Of a stretch of 64,000 nucleotides of DNA, positions 46,055 through 59,046 are shown piece by piece. The translations under genes were made by a program, and so were the position numbers. The DNA is taken from NCBI GenBank assembly GCA_026168455.1, contig CM047426.1, forward strand, positions 64,060,488-64,124,487, in the 5' to 3' direction. Each line of letters starts with the position of its first letter. The first letter of the stretch is position 1. The notes under the pieces were generated by a model, which had not been told where the DNA came from, made no database searches, and saw only the letters and a list, made by a program, of their open reading frames with translations. This DNA is from Theocolax elegans (Eukaryota; Arthropoda; Insecta; Hymenoptera; Cerocephalidae).

Positions 46055-46260
46055 GCGGCCTGCGATGGCTCGGTCGGTAGGACGTCGGACTCGTAATCTG
46101 GAGGTCCCAGGTTCGATTCCCGGCCCCGGCCGATTGATACAAGCACCACTGGGGAATGTAATTTCAACAAGTGCTTTCTTCACCAAGACATTGTGTATGA
46201 CTTCCGTCGCTGATTAGCACCGATTTGGGAGCATAAAAAGACCGACGTTAAAAAAAAAGA
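46055..46260 (+). mobile_element. tRNA-Thr-derived SINE
   Basis: A ~206-bp SINE. The tRNA-like head (46057-46132) has A box TGGCTCGGTCGG (46066-46077), B box GGTTCGATTCC (46110-46120) and an anticodon loop CTCGTAA giving anticodon CGT (Thr) at 46092-46094. An unrelated body and a TTAAAAAAAAA tail follow. The flanks repeat AAAAAAATTATAC (46042-46054) and AAAAAAAGTTATAC (46261-46274), a target duplication with one extra base. SINEs rely on a LINE's RT; the partner is not known. Confidence 0.85.
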
Positions 46261-46320
46261 AAAAAAAGTTATACACAAAAATGAAAACATTGTTTTTATG
46301 GTTAGAATTTTATCAATGAT

Positions 46321-46433
<113 letters not shown>

Positions 46434-47482
46434 AACAGACTTACTTATATATTACCTCTTGATATTCTGTTCGATTGTTCATATACTCATATATTTTTTG
46501 GGAGTATATTGCATATTACAGAGAAGGTGGAATCCTGCGGCTCAAATTGGTTTATGCGTACGTATTATTCAATACCATGAGCCACTGGATTCATGATCGA
46601 AAGTTTTTGACAAATTCCGAGCACCGCTTTGAGTAAATCTCCAACAGTCTCAACGGTAATTTTTGACGGCTGACTACCTTAAGTGACTGTCTACGTGACG
46701 TTCGTGCTGGTCAGTTTCTTCAACTGCTCCGAGGGTCTACGGAATTTGATCATCTTGTGACATGTGTAGTGACGTATTAAATGGTTCTTGTTACAGTGAT
46801 CTCAGTGATATTATGACCTTATAGAGTCTATATATACTTTATTTATTTATAATGCAGGGCTAACGAGTATTTTGTGCTCGTAGTGTATATATCTACAGCC
46901 TTCGATACATGCGTCTAAATTTTAGTTACTTTTAAATACTTTTAAATACTCTGTTTTTCGTGCTTAGTTTAATACTGTGAAATAATCGTTGGGGTTAAAT
47001 TGCTTTTCTTAATACATTGACAAATTTCTATTCTTGGTTAGCTAAACACGTGGCCGTTAAAATTCTTACTAAATAGTACAATTTTATACTCATAGATGTC
47101 GCCACAATTAAGTATTTTGCGTTTTGTACATATGAAATTAAACCGGCAGTTTGATTGATGCATGCCTTTTGTCTTATATCTGGAATGATAAAATTTATAA
47201 ACTGTTAAAATTCTAGTCGCTCTTTATAATTTTATTATATTGTTATTTACAAATTTTCAATATTCGTACTATGTGTATGTACTAAAATTATTTTATCAAA
47301 TTATTTTATCAAATTGTTTTATACTATACATCTATATATGCACTTATTAATTCATATCATATTGTATTTTATTCCTGCGACTTTTGATTGATACTGTTAC
47401 TATTATTTTGTTTAAATTATACTGCGATACTGTAAGACTACTAGTTTTAACTATAATTTTGGCGAAGTTGTGAAAATGTAAA

Positions 47483-48484
47483 ATGTCGATTTGCTCTAAA
47501 TGTAAATGTAATATTGTAAAGACAATTCTTAAATGTGAAACGTGCGAAATTCAATATCACCCGAGTTGTGCGCAGAAATTTATTAGCAAAAAAGCCCTAA
47601 ATAATTGTTGTGTAAAATCTCTGCGTGCGCCAAAACGAACTCGACGGGGCACTTCTGAAACCTCGTCATTATCGCCGACTCGTCGATCACAGGCTTTTGA
47701 CCAGTACCGAAGTCTTGATCTAAGCAAAAGCTCGCGTCCTGATAGTTTAGCCACGCAGAATTTTAATATGTCAAATATGTCTTCAACCCCGCAAGCTCAA
47801 AATTTTCCGCCAAATTGGTCAACTTTGAGTGACTCGGATAGAATGTCGGTGATGTTTTCCCAAATGTCACAAAACCATACTGAGTTGACGAATGAATTGA
47901 GAGCGATGAAGACTCTTATTTGTGACAGTAATACTCGTATGGATACTATTGAATCAGAGATAGCGCAAATTAAATCGTCGTGTGTAACTGCGCTCCCGGG
48001 TACTGAGATTAAGATTACAGGGATCCCGTCAAACCTTCCGGTCTCTTTTAAGGTTTTAGTAAATACTGTTTTGGCTCATATGGATATTTCTGATCTTCAA
48101 AACGATGTTTTATCTATCCGTGAATTTAAACCAAAACAGTCGGTCGGCACTTCAGTTGCATCTTCATCCACTATTTCAATTATAGTTGATTTTAAATCGT
48201 ATCGTGTCAAGGAGCATGTACTTAAGGTCAAACGGGAATTCGGTGAAATTACATATAACAATTTGTTCCCTGATTCCTCTCAGGTTGAAACTGATACTAA
48301 GATCTTTGTTAACGATATGCTTCCGCAAGTGCTTTATCGTCTTTACATGAAGGCTAGACAAAGGGCTCGTGAATTAGATTATAAACATGTATGGACTAGA
48401 GAAGGTAATCTTTTTGTTCGGAAAAATGATCGCTCTGAACCCATTCGTATTACTTCTCAACAGGACCTTGATAAGTTAGATTGA
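47483..48484 (+). CDS. LINE-III ORF1 protein
   Basis: An intact 333-codon frame from a good ATG (AAAATGTCG). The N-terminus is a PHD-like finger (CSKCKCNIVKTILKCETCEI, YHPSCAQKF, NNCC; residues 4-44). It is followed by a Ser-rich linker, a short helical segment (residues ~130-165) and a C-terminal RNA-binding-like region (EIKITGIPSNLPVSFKVLVN). The frame ends DKLD-UGA-CUA at 48482-48487, and ORF2 continues in the same frame. It likely coats element RNA. Confidence 0.82.
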   Translation: MSICSKCKCNIVKTILKCETCEIQYHPSCAQKFISKKALNNCCVKSLRAPKRTRRGTSETSSLSPTRRSQAFDQYRSLDLSKSSRPDSLATQNFNMSNMSSTPQAQNFPPNWSTLSDSDRMSVMFSQMSQNHTELTNELRAMKTLICDSNTRMDTIESEIAQIKSSCVTALPGTEIKITGIPSNLPVSFKVLVNTVLAHMDISDLQNDVLSIREFKPKQSVGTSVASSSTISIIVDFKSYRVKEHVLKVKREFGEITYNNLFPDSSQVETDTKIFVNDMLPQVLYRLYMKARQRARELDYKHVWTREGNLFVRKNDRSEPIRITSQQDLDKLD

Positions 48485-51382
48485 CTATCTAAGGCAGCTG
48501 TTCCAATATCCGAATCTCACCTTATCAGGCCTTTTTTGAAAATTGCCCAGATAAACGTAAACTCGTTAAGGGAACATTTCTTTGATATTCGTGACTTTAT
48601 TGTTGCGAACTCTGTTGATGTTGTATCACTGTCGGAGACTTGGCTTACACCAAAGCAACCTACCTCCCTCTTTAATTTAAAGGGATATATTTTATACAGA
48701 AACGACAGAAATTTGAAATCGTCCAAGGGAAAGAGAGAGTATATCCAGGGAGGTGGAGTAGCCTGTTACATTCGGTCATCATTATCAAAAAAATACTCAA
48801 ACAGTCTAAAAACAGTGATCTGCTAGCAAATGAGTTTCAGATTCTCGAAATTTCACCAAATCCAAATCAAAAAATTCTTTTTGTGTCTGTCTATCGTCGC
48901 GCTAAGGGTAGTGTTTTGTCTGATCTTTTTGATATTATTAATAACTATATTCATCTTTATCAGGATGTTATTATTGCTGGAGACTTAAATTCGGATTTAA
49001 TTTCAAGGAATTATTATGCCCATCACTTAAAAAATCTTATTTTTGAGAGCAACTTCTATATAGTTCCCTATGGCACCACACACCATCGTGATAACTCTGA
49101 TACCTGGCTGGATGTTATTATTGTCGACTCTGTAGATAAGATAAAAGGGTTTTATAAATCTACTGCTCCTTATATAAATTGCCACGATTACTTGATCCTT
49201 GATTTCTTCCTGGATCACCCAGTTAAGGATAATATCTCTCTATCCTCACGTAACTTTAAAGGTTTTGATGCCCACTCTTTTTCTAATTTGTTCAAGGCTT
49301 GTCTAAATGGTGCGTTTCGGGTTTTTAATGATGCTGATCCGACGGCCATTGACCAAGCATTATATTTTTTTCAGTCCACAGCATTGACTTTGTTGGATAC
49401 TCATGCTCCTAAAATGAACCGCACATTAAAAAGAAGACCTGCTCCATGGTTTTCTGAAGACTTACGTGAGAGATGTAAAGCCCGAAATCTCTTATTTCAG
49501 CGTGCTCGCCGCACTAAAGATGACATTCTGTTATCGCGCTATAAGTCTCTTCGAAGGCAGGTAAAAAAGGAAATCCGATTGGCTCGCGAAAGTTTTCTGA
49601 TAAATGCACTTTCAAATGCAACAGGGTCATCTGAATACTGGAAATTGCTTCGATCGCATGGCTTCTTAAAGGAAAATCGGAGTCTCCACTTCAATTATTC
49701 AATACTGATGATTTAAATTTATTTTAATCTGAGATCGCTTCTCTTCATCCGCCTTGTTCAGTTGTTAAATTGGAGCAGATCTTATCAATTTCATGTAATT
49801 CGGATTCAGTACTATTTTCGTTCAGCCATGTAAATTACTCACAGGTTCTTACAGCCATCAAAGCTTGCCTGCCTAAATCGAATAGTCGCAGTAGTGACGG
49901 TCTGTCACTGTCATTTTTTGCAGACGTTTTTGACTGCATAGTACCATTTTTAGTAAAATTATTTAATAAATCAATTGATATAGGTTTTTATCTGTCCATT
50001 TAGAAGAAGTCGACAGTGATATCTCTATCGAAGAAAAACAAACCTGAATGCATGGCTGACACTCGACCTATAACGAACTTACCGCATTTTGCTAAGGTTT
50101 TTGATAGCCTTATAACAAGGCAAATAGTCGATTATTTGGAGTCTATGCTTCTGTTATCACCTTTTCAATCGGGTTTTCGAAGTGGTTTTAGTACGCAATC
50201 CGATTTATTGAAAACTACGGACGATATTAGGTTTGGTTTTGAAAAAGGCATGGTTACATTAATGGTTTTTTTTATTTAAGTCGTGCTTTTGATACTATTA
50301 ATCATAGTATTCTACTTCTGAGGTTGAAAGAGCTAAACTTTTCAGAGAAAGCACTAAGATGGATACATTCATATCTTACTGATCGTTCTCAAGCAGTTCT
50401 TAATTTAGACAACTCGCTCTCAAAATTTATCCAGGTTACCTCTGGTGTTCCTCAGGGTTCTACCCCAGGTCCGATCCTGTTTTTAATATACATAAACCCT
50501 CTGGTCAAAGTTGTTAAGTTTTGTAGACCTATGTTATTTGCTGACGATTTGAAAATATACATAAAATGTAAGCCAGCTGATATAAATGAAACAATTATGA
50601 AACTAAATGAAGATATAAAATCGATAGTGGCTTGGGTTACTCAAAATGGTTTGAACCTGAATGTGGCCAAAACAAAAGCAATACTTTTCGCTTCTACACA
50701 GGTCTCAATGCGTCTACGGGGTCAACACTTTGTTCCCATCCAAGTTGGTGATAACCAGGTTTCGTTATCCGATTCAGTAAAAAGTCTTGGAATTATTCTC
50801 ACTCATGACCTCTCATGGAATGCCCAAATTGCACGAACTTCCTCTACTATCCATGGTTTGCTTCATCGTCTTCGCTATAGAGGCTACAGATTACCGGTAA
50901 GAGCGCGATCACTACTAGCAAGTTCTCTAATTATACCTCACTTCGATTATGGGTGTCTCATAATGAACGATCTTCCTTCTTACTTAGAAATCAAGCTTCA
51001 TAGGCTTTGTAACACGGTGATCCGTTTTATTTTTCATCTGAAGAGAGACATGGCCTTGAAACCCTTTTATGAACGTCTTGGTTGGCTTTCTATAAAGGAT
51101 AGACGTTCTTACTTTCTCGGCATCTTTATGTACAAATTGCTACTATCGCACAGGCCAAATTCTCTTTATGATGATCTGAGATTTGTGAGTGATGAAAATC
51201 GTAGGTTTAGGAGAGCTGATATAGTTTTTAATTTACCGTTAGCGACCAGAGACTCCTATAAATCTTCGTTCCATGTGTCAGCAATGTCGTACTGGAATAA
51301 TCTACCTTTGGAGATTAGAAACAGCCCTTCAATAGCCATGTTCAAACACTTGCTGAAAAGATATTTGCAGGGAGATTGCTGA
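48485..51382 (+). pseudogene. LINE-III ORF2: endonuclease/reverse transcriptase
   Basis: In phase with ORF1 after one UGA. Endonuclease: KIAQINVNSLREHF (48536), DVVSLSETWLTPKQP, GDLNSDLIS, DTWLDVIIVDS, NCHDYLILDF. RT: RPITNLPHFAKVFDSL (about 50068), FQSGFRSGFSTQSDLL, GVPQGSTPGPILF (about 50446), FADD at 50537-50548. C-terminal domain LGWLSIKDRRSYFLG and SYWNNLPLEI. Shifts near 48790 (A run), 49700 and 50270 (T run), plus a stop at about 50001, inactivate it. No ATG occurs in the first ~40 ORF2 codons. Confidence 0.85.
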
Positions 51383-51751
51383 CACAAGAGAGTTTATATG
51401 AGTCGTGAAATATGCTTACATGTAAATTCTGGTTTTTAGTAAAGATTACTAGGATGTATATATATAATGTAAATGAACTGCGAAATTAAATTAAAACTAA
51501 ATTGAACTTGTTAAATTTATCGAAGAAATTATTGTTCTATTGTTTTGTATTATAATGTAATGGCTGTGAACGTCTAGATACACGTGCAAACACAAATATA
51601 CATAGATATCTATTGTACTAGTTATAAATCTCCAGTTAGAATGTATCTTATGTAATATGTAATATATAAAATTTAAATGTAAATTGTAATACTCTTGTGC
51701 CATACGGATATTTTTTCCTTGGCACTAATAAAAATCAGTTATCAATCAATC

Positions 51752-51783
51752 TCTCTCTCTCTCTCTCTCTCTCACTCACTCTT
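51752..51783. repeat. (TC)n microsatellite at LINE-III 3' side
   Basis: TC units then TCAC/TTTC variants, directly after the TCAATCAATC tail. Confidence 0.92.
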
Positions 51784-53041
51784 TCTCTCGTCGAGATGTC
51801 AAATGTCGACATGCTAGTATACGATATGGGCGAATATGAAATCTTTACCTTGCAATAGTATCTGCATTGTACAATAAAAGATACCGAAACGGAATAATGT
51901 GAGGTGTTGGAAATAATTACGTAAATAATTAATTTTAATTCATAACTTTTCACACAAAATTGGCCAGACGATTCAGCTGTGACAAAAGTATTCCCTCTCA
52001 CGGCCACGTTTTAACTTTTTCTGTATGTGTTTACTTCTGTACGCGTTCTCTCACAGACTGGAATATATATATCAGAACGGAGAAGACAAAAATCGAGTAA
52101 ATGAAATCGACATCCAATTTCTTTGTCGCGGTTTTTCTTAATGATGCGTGAATGAATTCGGACAAAATTTGATGTAAACAGAAGATAAATAAATAGGCAA
52201 GCAATGTTTTGTAAATTTCATAAAAATAATTACTATATAATAAATAGTTATGAAAGGAAAAATATAAGGACTAAATTAGCTGTATATAAGGCTTACGCGC
52301 CCATACTTGCGTCGGGCGCTATCGCGCCCTTTGATATGTAATAAATGATAAATTAGTAGGTAATTTTTAATAGTTTATGTTTAATAAGTTATAATTTTTA
52401 AGTACAATTTTATGTGTAAAAATTATGTTTAATTATAAGGAAAAGGTATAATCTGCAGAAGATGGAGGAAATCCATCGTAACGTCGACGACTAATATATT
52501 ATTGGTTAGTTGTATGAAGTGCACTCTATAACTATTTCAGATACACTAAATATTTATAATATCTATATGGAATTTGTCGTAAGATACATGTGGGATACAC
52601 GTATTTGAATACATGTAGTGTTATACATTTGTGACACATTTATTCATTTTTCATGTCGACTTTTGATGTTATGTACTGCAGCATTTTCTTGCACAGCTCC
52701 TACTTAAAAGATTCGCTCTCTCTCTGCGCAGTATGTAACCTTAGCCAAGTTTTTTTGAAGGCTCTGTATTTATATGTCTGATACTGCCGCCTCCTGCCTT
52801 CGTGCGTTTTTATTATAAGTTCTTGCATGCTCTTTTATGCAAGCTTGGCGGTAGGCAGAAATTCTTTGCTTTTCGTGATGCCCGCGGTAATATACAATTG
52901 ATTTACTGCAATGGTGGGAAAATTTGAGGTTAGTCGCGCCATTTTCTATCTCTTTCTCTTCACTGCCGTTAAACACACCATGCAAAAGCGTGTCCACGCA
53001 TAAATTTTTGCAAGAAACCACCAGATGGCACCTAAAACTTC
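51784..53041. other. Unassigned DNA with old repeat pieces
   Basis: No gene recognised. TTCTTGCACAGCTCCTACTT (about 52685) is shared with about 15505 inside the 15-kb TIR element, so a dispersed repeat is present. A short GC-rich hairpin (GCGTCGGGCGC/GCGCCC) lies at about 52311-52332. Confidence 0.45.
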
Positions 53042-53164
53042 CCCTACTAGCACACAACGTTGTAGCAACGTTGTGGCAACGTTATTTTGACAACGTTACA
53101 ACGTTGTTATAAAAGTTGTTGAAATGTTGGAGCAACGTTGCTACAACGTTGTGTGCTAGTAGGG
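53042..53164. mobile_element. 123-bp palindromic MITE (CCCTACTAGCACAC)
   Basis: Ends CCCTACTAGCACACAACG and its complement. The interior is filled with AACGTTG words in inverted order, so nearly the whole element folds back. A larger relative is at 57468-57967. Confidence 0.9.
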
Positions 53165-53264
53165 TCCTCAAGTCAGAGCGCTAATTTATTGGCGATAAAT
53201 TCGAATTCAAACTCAAATTTAAATGTAAATTTGTAGTAGCTTCAGAGATAGTAACGAGCGAGAT

Positions 53265-54680
53265 ATGTCTTTGTATGTAAACTCTTCCCCCTCGTCTCTG
53301 CTTTTCTCAACGCTGGGAAATAATATAAAATCAAATAAAGTAGAAAGGGTATTACAGGTTGGGGAGGTACAGGCGGGGGCCTACCTGTATGTAAAGGTTG
53401 CAGCATGGCAGGCACCTAGTACATCGACTGCGATAGAGAATATGAATAATTTAGTTTTAAATCTCGACTAACCTATAGGTGATTATTCAATGAATAAATA
53501 TGAAGCTACCGTCGCAATAGAGGCGACTACTGCAAGCTCGTTCTTTGATTCAATTATAGAATCCTTAAATGTTTTGCCAGAATTTGAAAATAATTTAAAA
53601 AATATAACAAAGATTTTGGGTGATGTTGTAGATAGAATGCATAGTCAGGACTTGCTCCTGGCTAAATATCGATCTACGTTATCCGATTTACTATCCAAAA
53701 ACCGTCAAATTAAGCTTTCTCTCAATTTCAAAAGCAATTGTTAGATTCTCAAAGGATATTTCAAGACAATGGTTTGACTGAAATTAGCAGTAAATGTTCA
53801 ATTCTTTTCAATAGGTTGGATGATGATCTTAAAGTAATTAATAATAATATAGAAACATTAAACTTCGGTGTTGCTACGGTGACGAATACCGTTTCCGATC
53901 TCACCTTACTTGAAACACAAACACAGACACATGTCCAATCTAATATGCAATATACTGAACCAAGTAAAGAACTGCGTACTACGTCTTTGAGTAATTCTAC
54001 TTGCGAGAGGCGTGCGGAGGTGCCCAGAACAAAGAAGTTAGTAATTTCGTGTCGTACTAGAGAGGTGCCTCCTTCAATTACTTCTGAATTCAATTCTTCA
54101 TTTTGTAAATGCTGTTCTTGGCACGCTCGTACCCTCCAAACAACTTGAAAATATTGTATCCACTCGTACACTTTCGCGCGGTCAAATCGGTGACGGTCCG
54201 AAAGGTGTCTCCGCTCTTTTGGTTGAACTTTCTGATGGTGACTCATATGGAGGAATTTTTGGAGCGAAAAGTAGGTGAACAGCGTTTTGTATTTCGGAGC
54301 TTGATAGTTCACATATTGATAGTTCAAATATTGAAATTATCGAACGTATGAAAAAGGACGAACAAAATCTGTATCATGAAATTTCAGGCAGGCACGGTGA
54401 CACTGCTCATATACCAGTAAAAAGAGTGAAAAAGACACAAAAAAGACTACTAAAATTGAAAATAACAATAAAATTATGAGCAATAATACTAAAAGTAATG
54501 AAAAAAATAAAAATAAAAGCAAATTTTCTAACGCAAATAAGTTTGACATCGATCTTGCCGATTCCTTACAAGCAAATAATAATAAATACAAGAGTAATAG
54601 TAGTATTAATGATAATGACTTGATTATCAAAAACAGTGATAATGATAATAATAATGTACTTACTAAAGAAAATTGACTAT
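53265..54680 (+). pseudogene. LINE-B ORF1 remnant
   Basis: Several open pieces. 53490-53744 has helical, coiled-coil-like sequence (FFDSIIESLNVLPEFENNLK), 53738-54148 continues it (SKCSILFNRLDDDLKVINNN), and about 54150-54290 looks like an RRM-type ORF1 module. It ends in an Asn/Lys-rich low-complexity tail (54420-54676). Frameshifts separate the pieces and no ATG can be fixed. Confidence 0.5.
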
Positions 54681-54769
54681 ATGGGAGTACCATCGGAGGG
54701 TCGGGGAGTACCAATGTAGGGAGATTGCGTGCGGGCTTTCCCAACGTTGGTTCTCTCAGGGCTCACATT

Positions 54770-56830
54770 GATCACGTTCATCATGTTTTTTCTGATTTTC
54801 TCTCCTATGATCTCTTTGGGGTAGCGGAATCTAGGTTTGTGTTGAGGATTGAGGATGCCGTCATTCAGATAAAAGATATATGGTAATTAGGCAATACCAA
54901 AATTCCATTGAAGGTGGGGTTGCTTTATACGTAAAATTTGACCTTAGATGTCAAAAATTATCGGCGTCTAAAACCGAGATACCTTATAAACTACACATAC
55001 CTGAATATATTTTTCGCAGTATTCAAAAGGCGCGTGATTCGCCTTCTGTATTTGTTGCCCTTATTTATCGGCCACCTTCGTGGATGAATCAGACTTTTTA
55101 AATAATCACCGCAAGTTTAGTCTTGATTATAGGCAAAAATTTATCATGGGTGATCTGAATGTCGATATTCTTAACAAGTGTGATGATGCTAAGTTCGTCC
55201 GCAATTTATCTGTTGAACTTTCTTTGCAACTTGTTCAGCATGGACCCACGCATTTCACCTCCAGCTCGAGTATTTGGTTGGATGTCAATTTGGTCGATGA
55301 TTATGACTTAACTGTTTATCTTAGTAATAACCCTGCGTCCTTTCACAATGGTTATAATATTATTTCTGCCACTATTATTTTTGACACTAAATCAGTACTA
55401 TTACAAACACTATTACTTACCGCGATTTAAAAATATTCCTGTCAATGATCTTTAATGTTTGCTTCCAGAGTATGATTGGTCGTCTTTTCATGCTGCTGAG
55501 ATTGATAATAAGCGTGTGCTAGGATGTCTCTGTGATAATACAATAGCGGTCGCGAGATTACATGCTCCTCTAAAAATCATCAAACCGAAAGGGTCTAGGC
55601 CGCAAAAGTACATGAAGAATTTCTTCATATTAGAAGACATGCAGACGATAGAACCGAAGTAATCAAAACAGTATTATCAGAGTCGTATATTTGAGGCTCT
55701 TGATAATGACAATGTTTGGAAAGAGCTACGTAATTTAGGATTCCTTTTTGGGCGAGCGGATGACTTTAATGGTTTTACACTTGAGGTCTTAAACCGTCAA
55801 TTTGCTGATGTATCGATCTCTTCTTTGGAGGATACTGAGAGCCGCCATGCAATAATTCAACAGGCTGCTAAGGAAGGGTCTCCTTTAAAGAAATCAATAT
55901 AAATGATATTATCTTGGCAATCTCCCATTTTTCCTCGCAGATTTGTGGGGCGGTCGGTATACCGCAAAGTGTTATAGTCGAGTCCTTGCCTATTACTGAT
56001 AATTTCCTTTTTAAAATATTTAACTCTTTTCTTTCCACAAGTAATTTCCCTAATTTCTGGCCGAAGACTCATATTATCCCCTTGAGAAAGTGCAAAATAA
56101 CATAATCATCTTATTTCTGACGAAGTGTACTCTTATGTTTCCTTTCAAAGGTTTTAGTGAAAATTGGTAATGAATCCAATGGAAACTGGTTTTAGACCAT
56201 ACCACTCGACTGAAACTGCTTGCTTAAGTTGACAGAAGACATACGTTCGGGATTCGATAGAAAACTTGTTACAATACTCTTGTTGTTCGACGTTAGCAAG
56301 GCGTTTGACACAATATCTTCTACTTGTTTTCTAAGTCTGCCTTATGGTAGCTTAACTTTTCGTCTCGCATGCAGGTTATTGTTTCGTCAGGTAACTACTC
56401 TTCCTGAATTACAACAATCCTGAGAGTGCCACAAGGGTCAGTCCTGGGACCCCTACTCTTCTGTCTATACATTTATGACTTACATGACGCACTTCATCTT
56501 GCGCATGCCCAGCATGTTTTGTATTTGTAGGCTTACTTGCAACTTCCATACTCTGATCTGGGTGGTGGGATAGCAGAGCTTCGGAGAGTCGCAATTGCAA
56601 TACAGGATTGGGTTGTGCGCGCCTCACTCAAACTTAACGCCTCTAAGACGTCTAAAGTATTATATAGTCTGCGATTTTTTAGCAAATGCACTACTCATGA
56701 TTTTAGAAAGCGACTCGTCGAGGCACAGTTGTTTCCCCACACAGACTATTGTTCATTAGTCATGCTGGATACTTGGCTGGGGATTTGAAATCGACTATTG
56801 ATTTTACAGAATACTTTGGTGCGTTGTGTT
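54770..56830 (+). pseudogene. LINE-B ORF2 remnant (endonuclease and RT)
   Basis: Endonuclease traces: GGVALYVKFDLRCQKL, SVFVALIYRPPSW, IMGDLNVDILN, SSIWLDVNLVDDYD. RT traces: ETGFRPYHSTETAC, LVTILLLFDVSKAFDT (about 56265-56310), then a frameshifted block corresponding to the catalytic region and a thumb part 56537-56788 (SDLGGGIAELRRVAIAIQDW). An intact catalytic A/FADD motif is not readable. Many shifts and stops. Confidence 0.72.
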
Positions 56831-57179
56831 TGAGGTGTAAGAAGGAATGATCATGTGAGGTTCTACAGATATTCTCTAGCTGGCTGCGCACAGACTCCAA
56901 GAGACAGTATTTTATGGTGGTACTCATGTACAAATTTGTGCGTATGCGAGACCCAGCCTATCTAGAGAGTCTCTTCTCTAGATGTGTTCTCAGGAGTTCT
57001 GTGAGGACTTCACAAGAAAACTCGTACCTCCTTTGATGCGTAGCGAGACTGGTAAACTCTCCCTGCAGGTACAAGGTGCACATCTATGGAACTCCTTACC
57101 GACAAAAATGTGCGGCCTGGCCTCACTAAAGGCTTTTAGGGCCGCGGCTTAAAGACACTTCTCGGCACTAGAATAGTTT

Positions 57180-57365
<186 letters not shown>

Positions 57366-57467
57366 ATTTATTTTGTTATTCTATGTTGTACAGTTTGATA
57401 TACACTTCAATGAAAGTATTTAAGGGATGTTAGACGACGAGAGATTGTGATGACGAATGAATGCTTT

Positions 57468-57967
57468 CCCTACTAGCACACAACGTTGTGACAACGTTGT
57501 GGAAACATTATCTTAGTAACATTCCAACGAGGTTATGAAGGACAGCTACAATATGCTTTAAAGTTTATAGCCTCAATTTGACACAATGACAGAAACAATA
57601 ATAAATAGCTCAGTTGATAGAGAGCAAGCCTCCGGAGTTAAACATCGGAGGTTCTAATCCCCGAACAAGAAATTTTTTTTTTATTTTTTTTTAATGTTTC
57701 ATAAATTTATCTACGTTCAGAAAAATATTATTAAACTATTCTAGGACATTTATTAAACTTTAAGATAAAGCAATTTTTGTAGGTTGTTTTTCAACGTTGC
57801 TTAGACGTTGTTTTCACATTGGTTTCCACCCATCGTGGCAAATTATAAAATATTAGCAGACATCTCCCACGTTGCAGCAACGTTTCTCCAACGTTGCAGC
57901 AACTTTCATAACAACGTTGGAATGTTGCTAAAAGATAACGTTGTCACAACGTAGTGTGCTAGTAGGG
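57468..57967. mobile_element. 500-bp MITE with tRNA-like insert
   Basis: Ends CCCTACTAGCACACAACG and its complement, the same family as 53042-53164, with AACGTTG-rich subterminal arms. The centre holds a tRNA-like sequence at 57602-57665. Confidence 0.85.
57602..57665 (+). ncRNA. Degenerate tRNA-like sequence in MITE
   Basis: TAGCTCAGTTGATAGAG resembles an A box/D arm (57606-57622), CCTCCGGAGTTAAACATCGG an anticodon arm, and GGTTCTAATCC a B box (57650-57660). T-rich sequence follows at 57672. Acceptor stem not intact. Confidence 0.5.
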
Positions 57968-59003
57968 TTATGTATCGTCCATTTTTAAATTGTATTTTAG
58001 TATAGCGACTGATAAATGTATTGACAGTTGTTGTATTCATATTATATTTTATGTGCTGACTTACTGTGATATTCGCCGTATTTGTATTTATTCTGCGACT
58101 GTGATATTTTATATCTGTGATATCAGTATGCATTATTGTATTTATACAAACCATTATATAGTATTTATGTTATTTAAGAATTGTAAATTTTTGTACTGTA
58201 CAAATAAACTTATATATCTATCTATTTATCTCTCTTTCGTTATCTATCTCTTTTTATTGGGATAGTCTGATTGCGGGTGTGTGGAAATAAAAATGCAACA
58301 CGAAGTATGAAAATATTTTTTTTTATATTTGAGAATGTAAGAACATGTATAAGACATCAGAAAAGAATTTATAGTAGCAAGAAAATTTTCGATACAGAAA
58401 ATTTAAAATTAATAGGTTATTAGACATTAAACCATTTACAATTTTTATATATACTAATTACTAAAACTTTGAAATTCCTATGCCAGTGATAATTGTAAAA
58501 ACTACTTTAACACATTTCTACATTTTATTAAGTAATATTGCTAGAATATTCTTTAAATAGTATTATTCTTAATTGTTGCAATGTTTCTTGAATTTTTTTG
58601 TGTAAATTTACACGCTATGTGGAAATAGCACCTTTAAAGTTGAAATACAAGTTTTATAAGGTGTGTAATTTCTACTTATCAAACAACTAAGAACATAGTT
58701 TCGCTCAAAAGTTCTACACATATTCAAATTTTACATTTAATTTTATTTTATTTAAAATTTGTCATTTTATAAGTTTGTATTTAAAATTCAATTTTTATCA
58801 AGTTTTGATAAATGCCATACAAAATTTAGTGTATTAATTGTTGGAAAATACATATTAATAAAAATGAGTTGATTTAAATTTTACAACCAACACAGTTATT
58901 ATGTATGATACTCATTAAAAACTAAAAAATATGTTTTGATTTTTTTTTAAATTTGTTATATGATTTTTTCTTTCAAAGACACTATTATGTCACTTCAAAT
59001 ATA

Positions 59004-59046
<43 letters not shown>

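Noticed and set aside
46057..46132. Functional tRNA-Thr(CGT) gene
   Set aside because: It is followed by a SINE body and A-rich tail and is flanked by a target duplication, so it is a SINE head.
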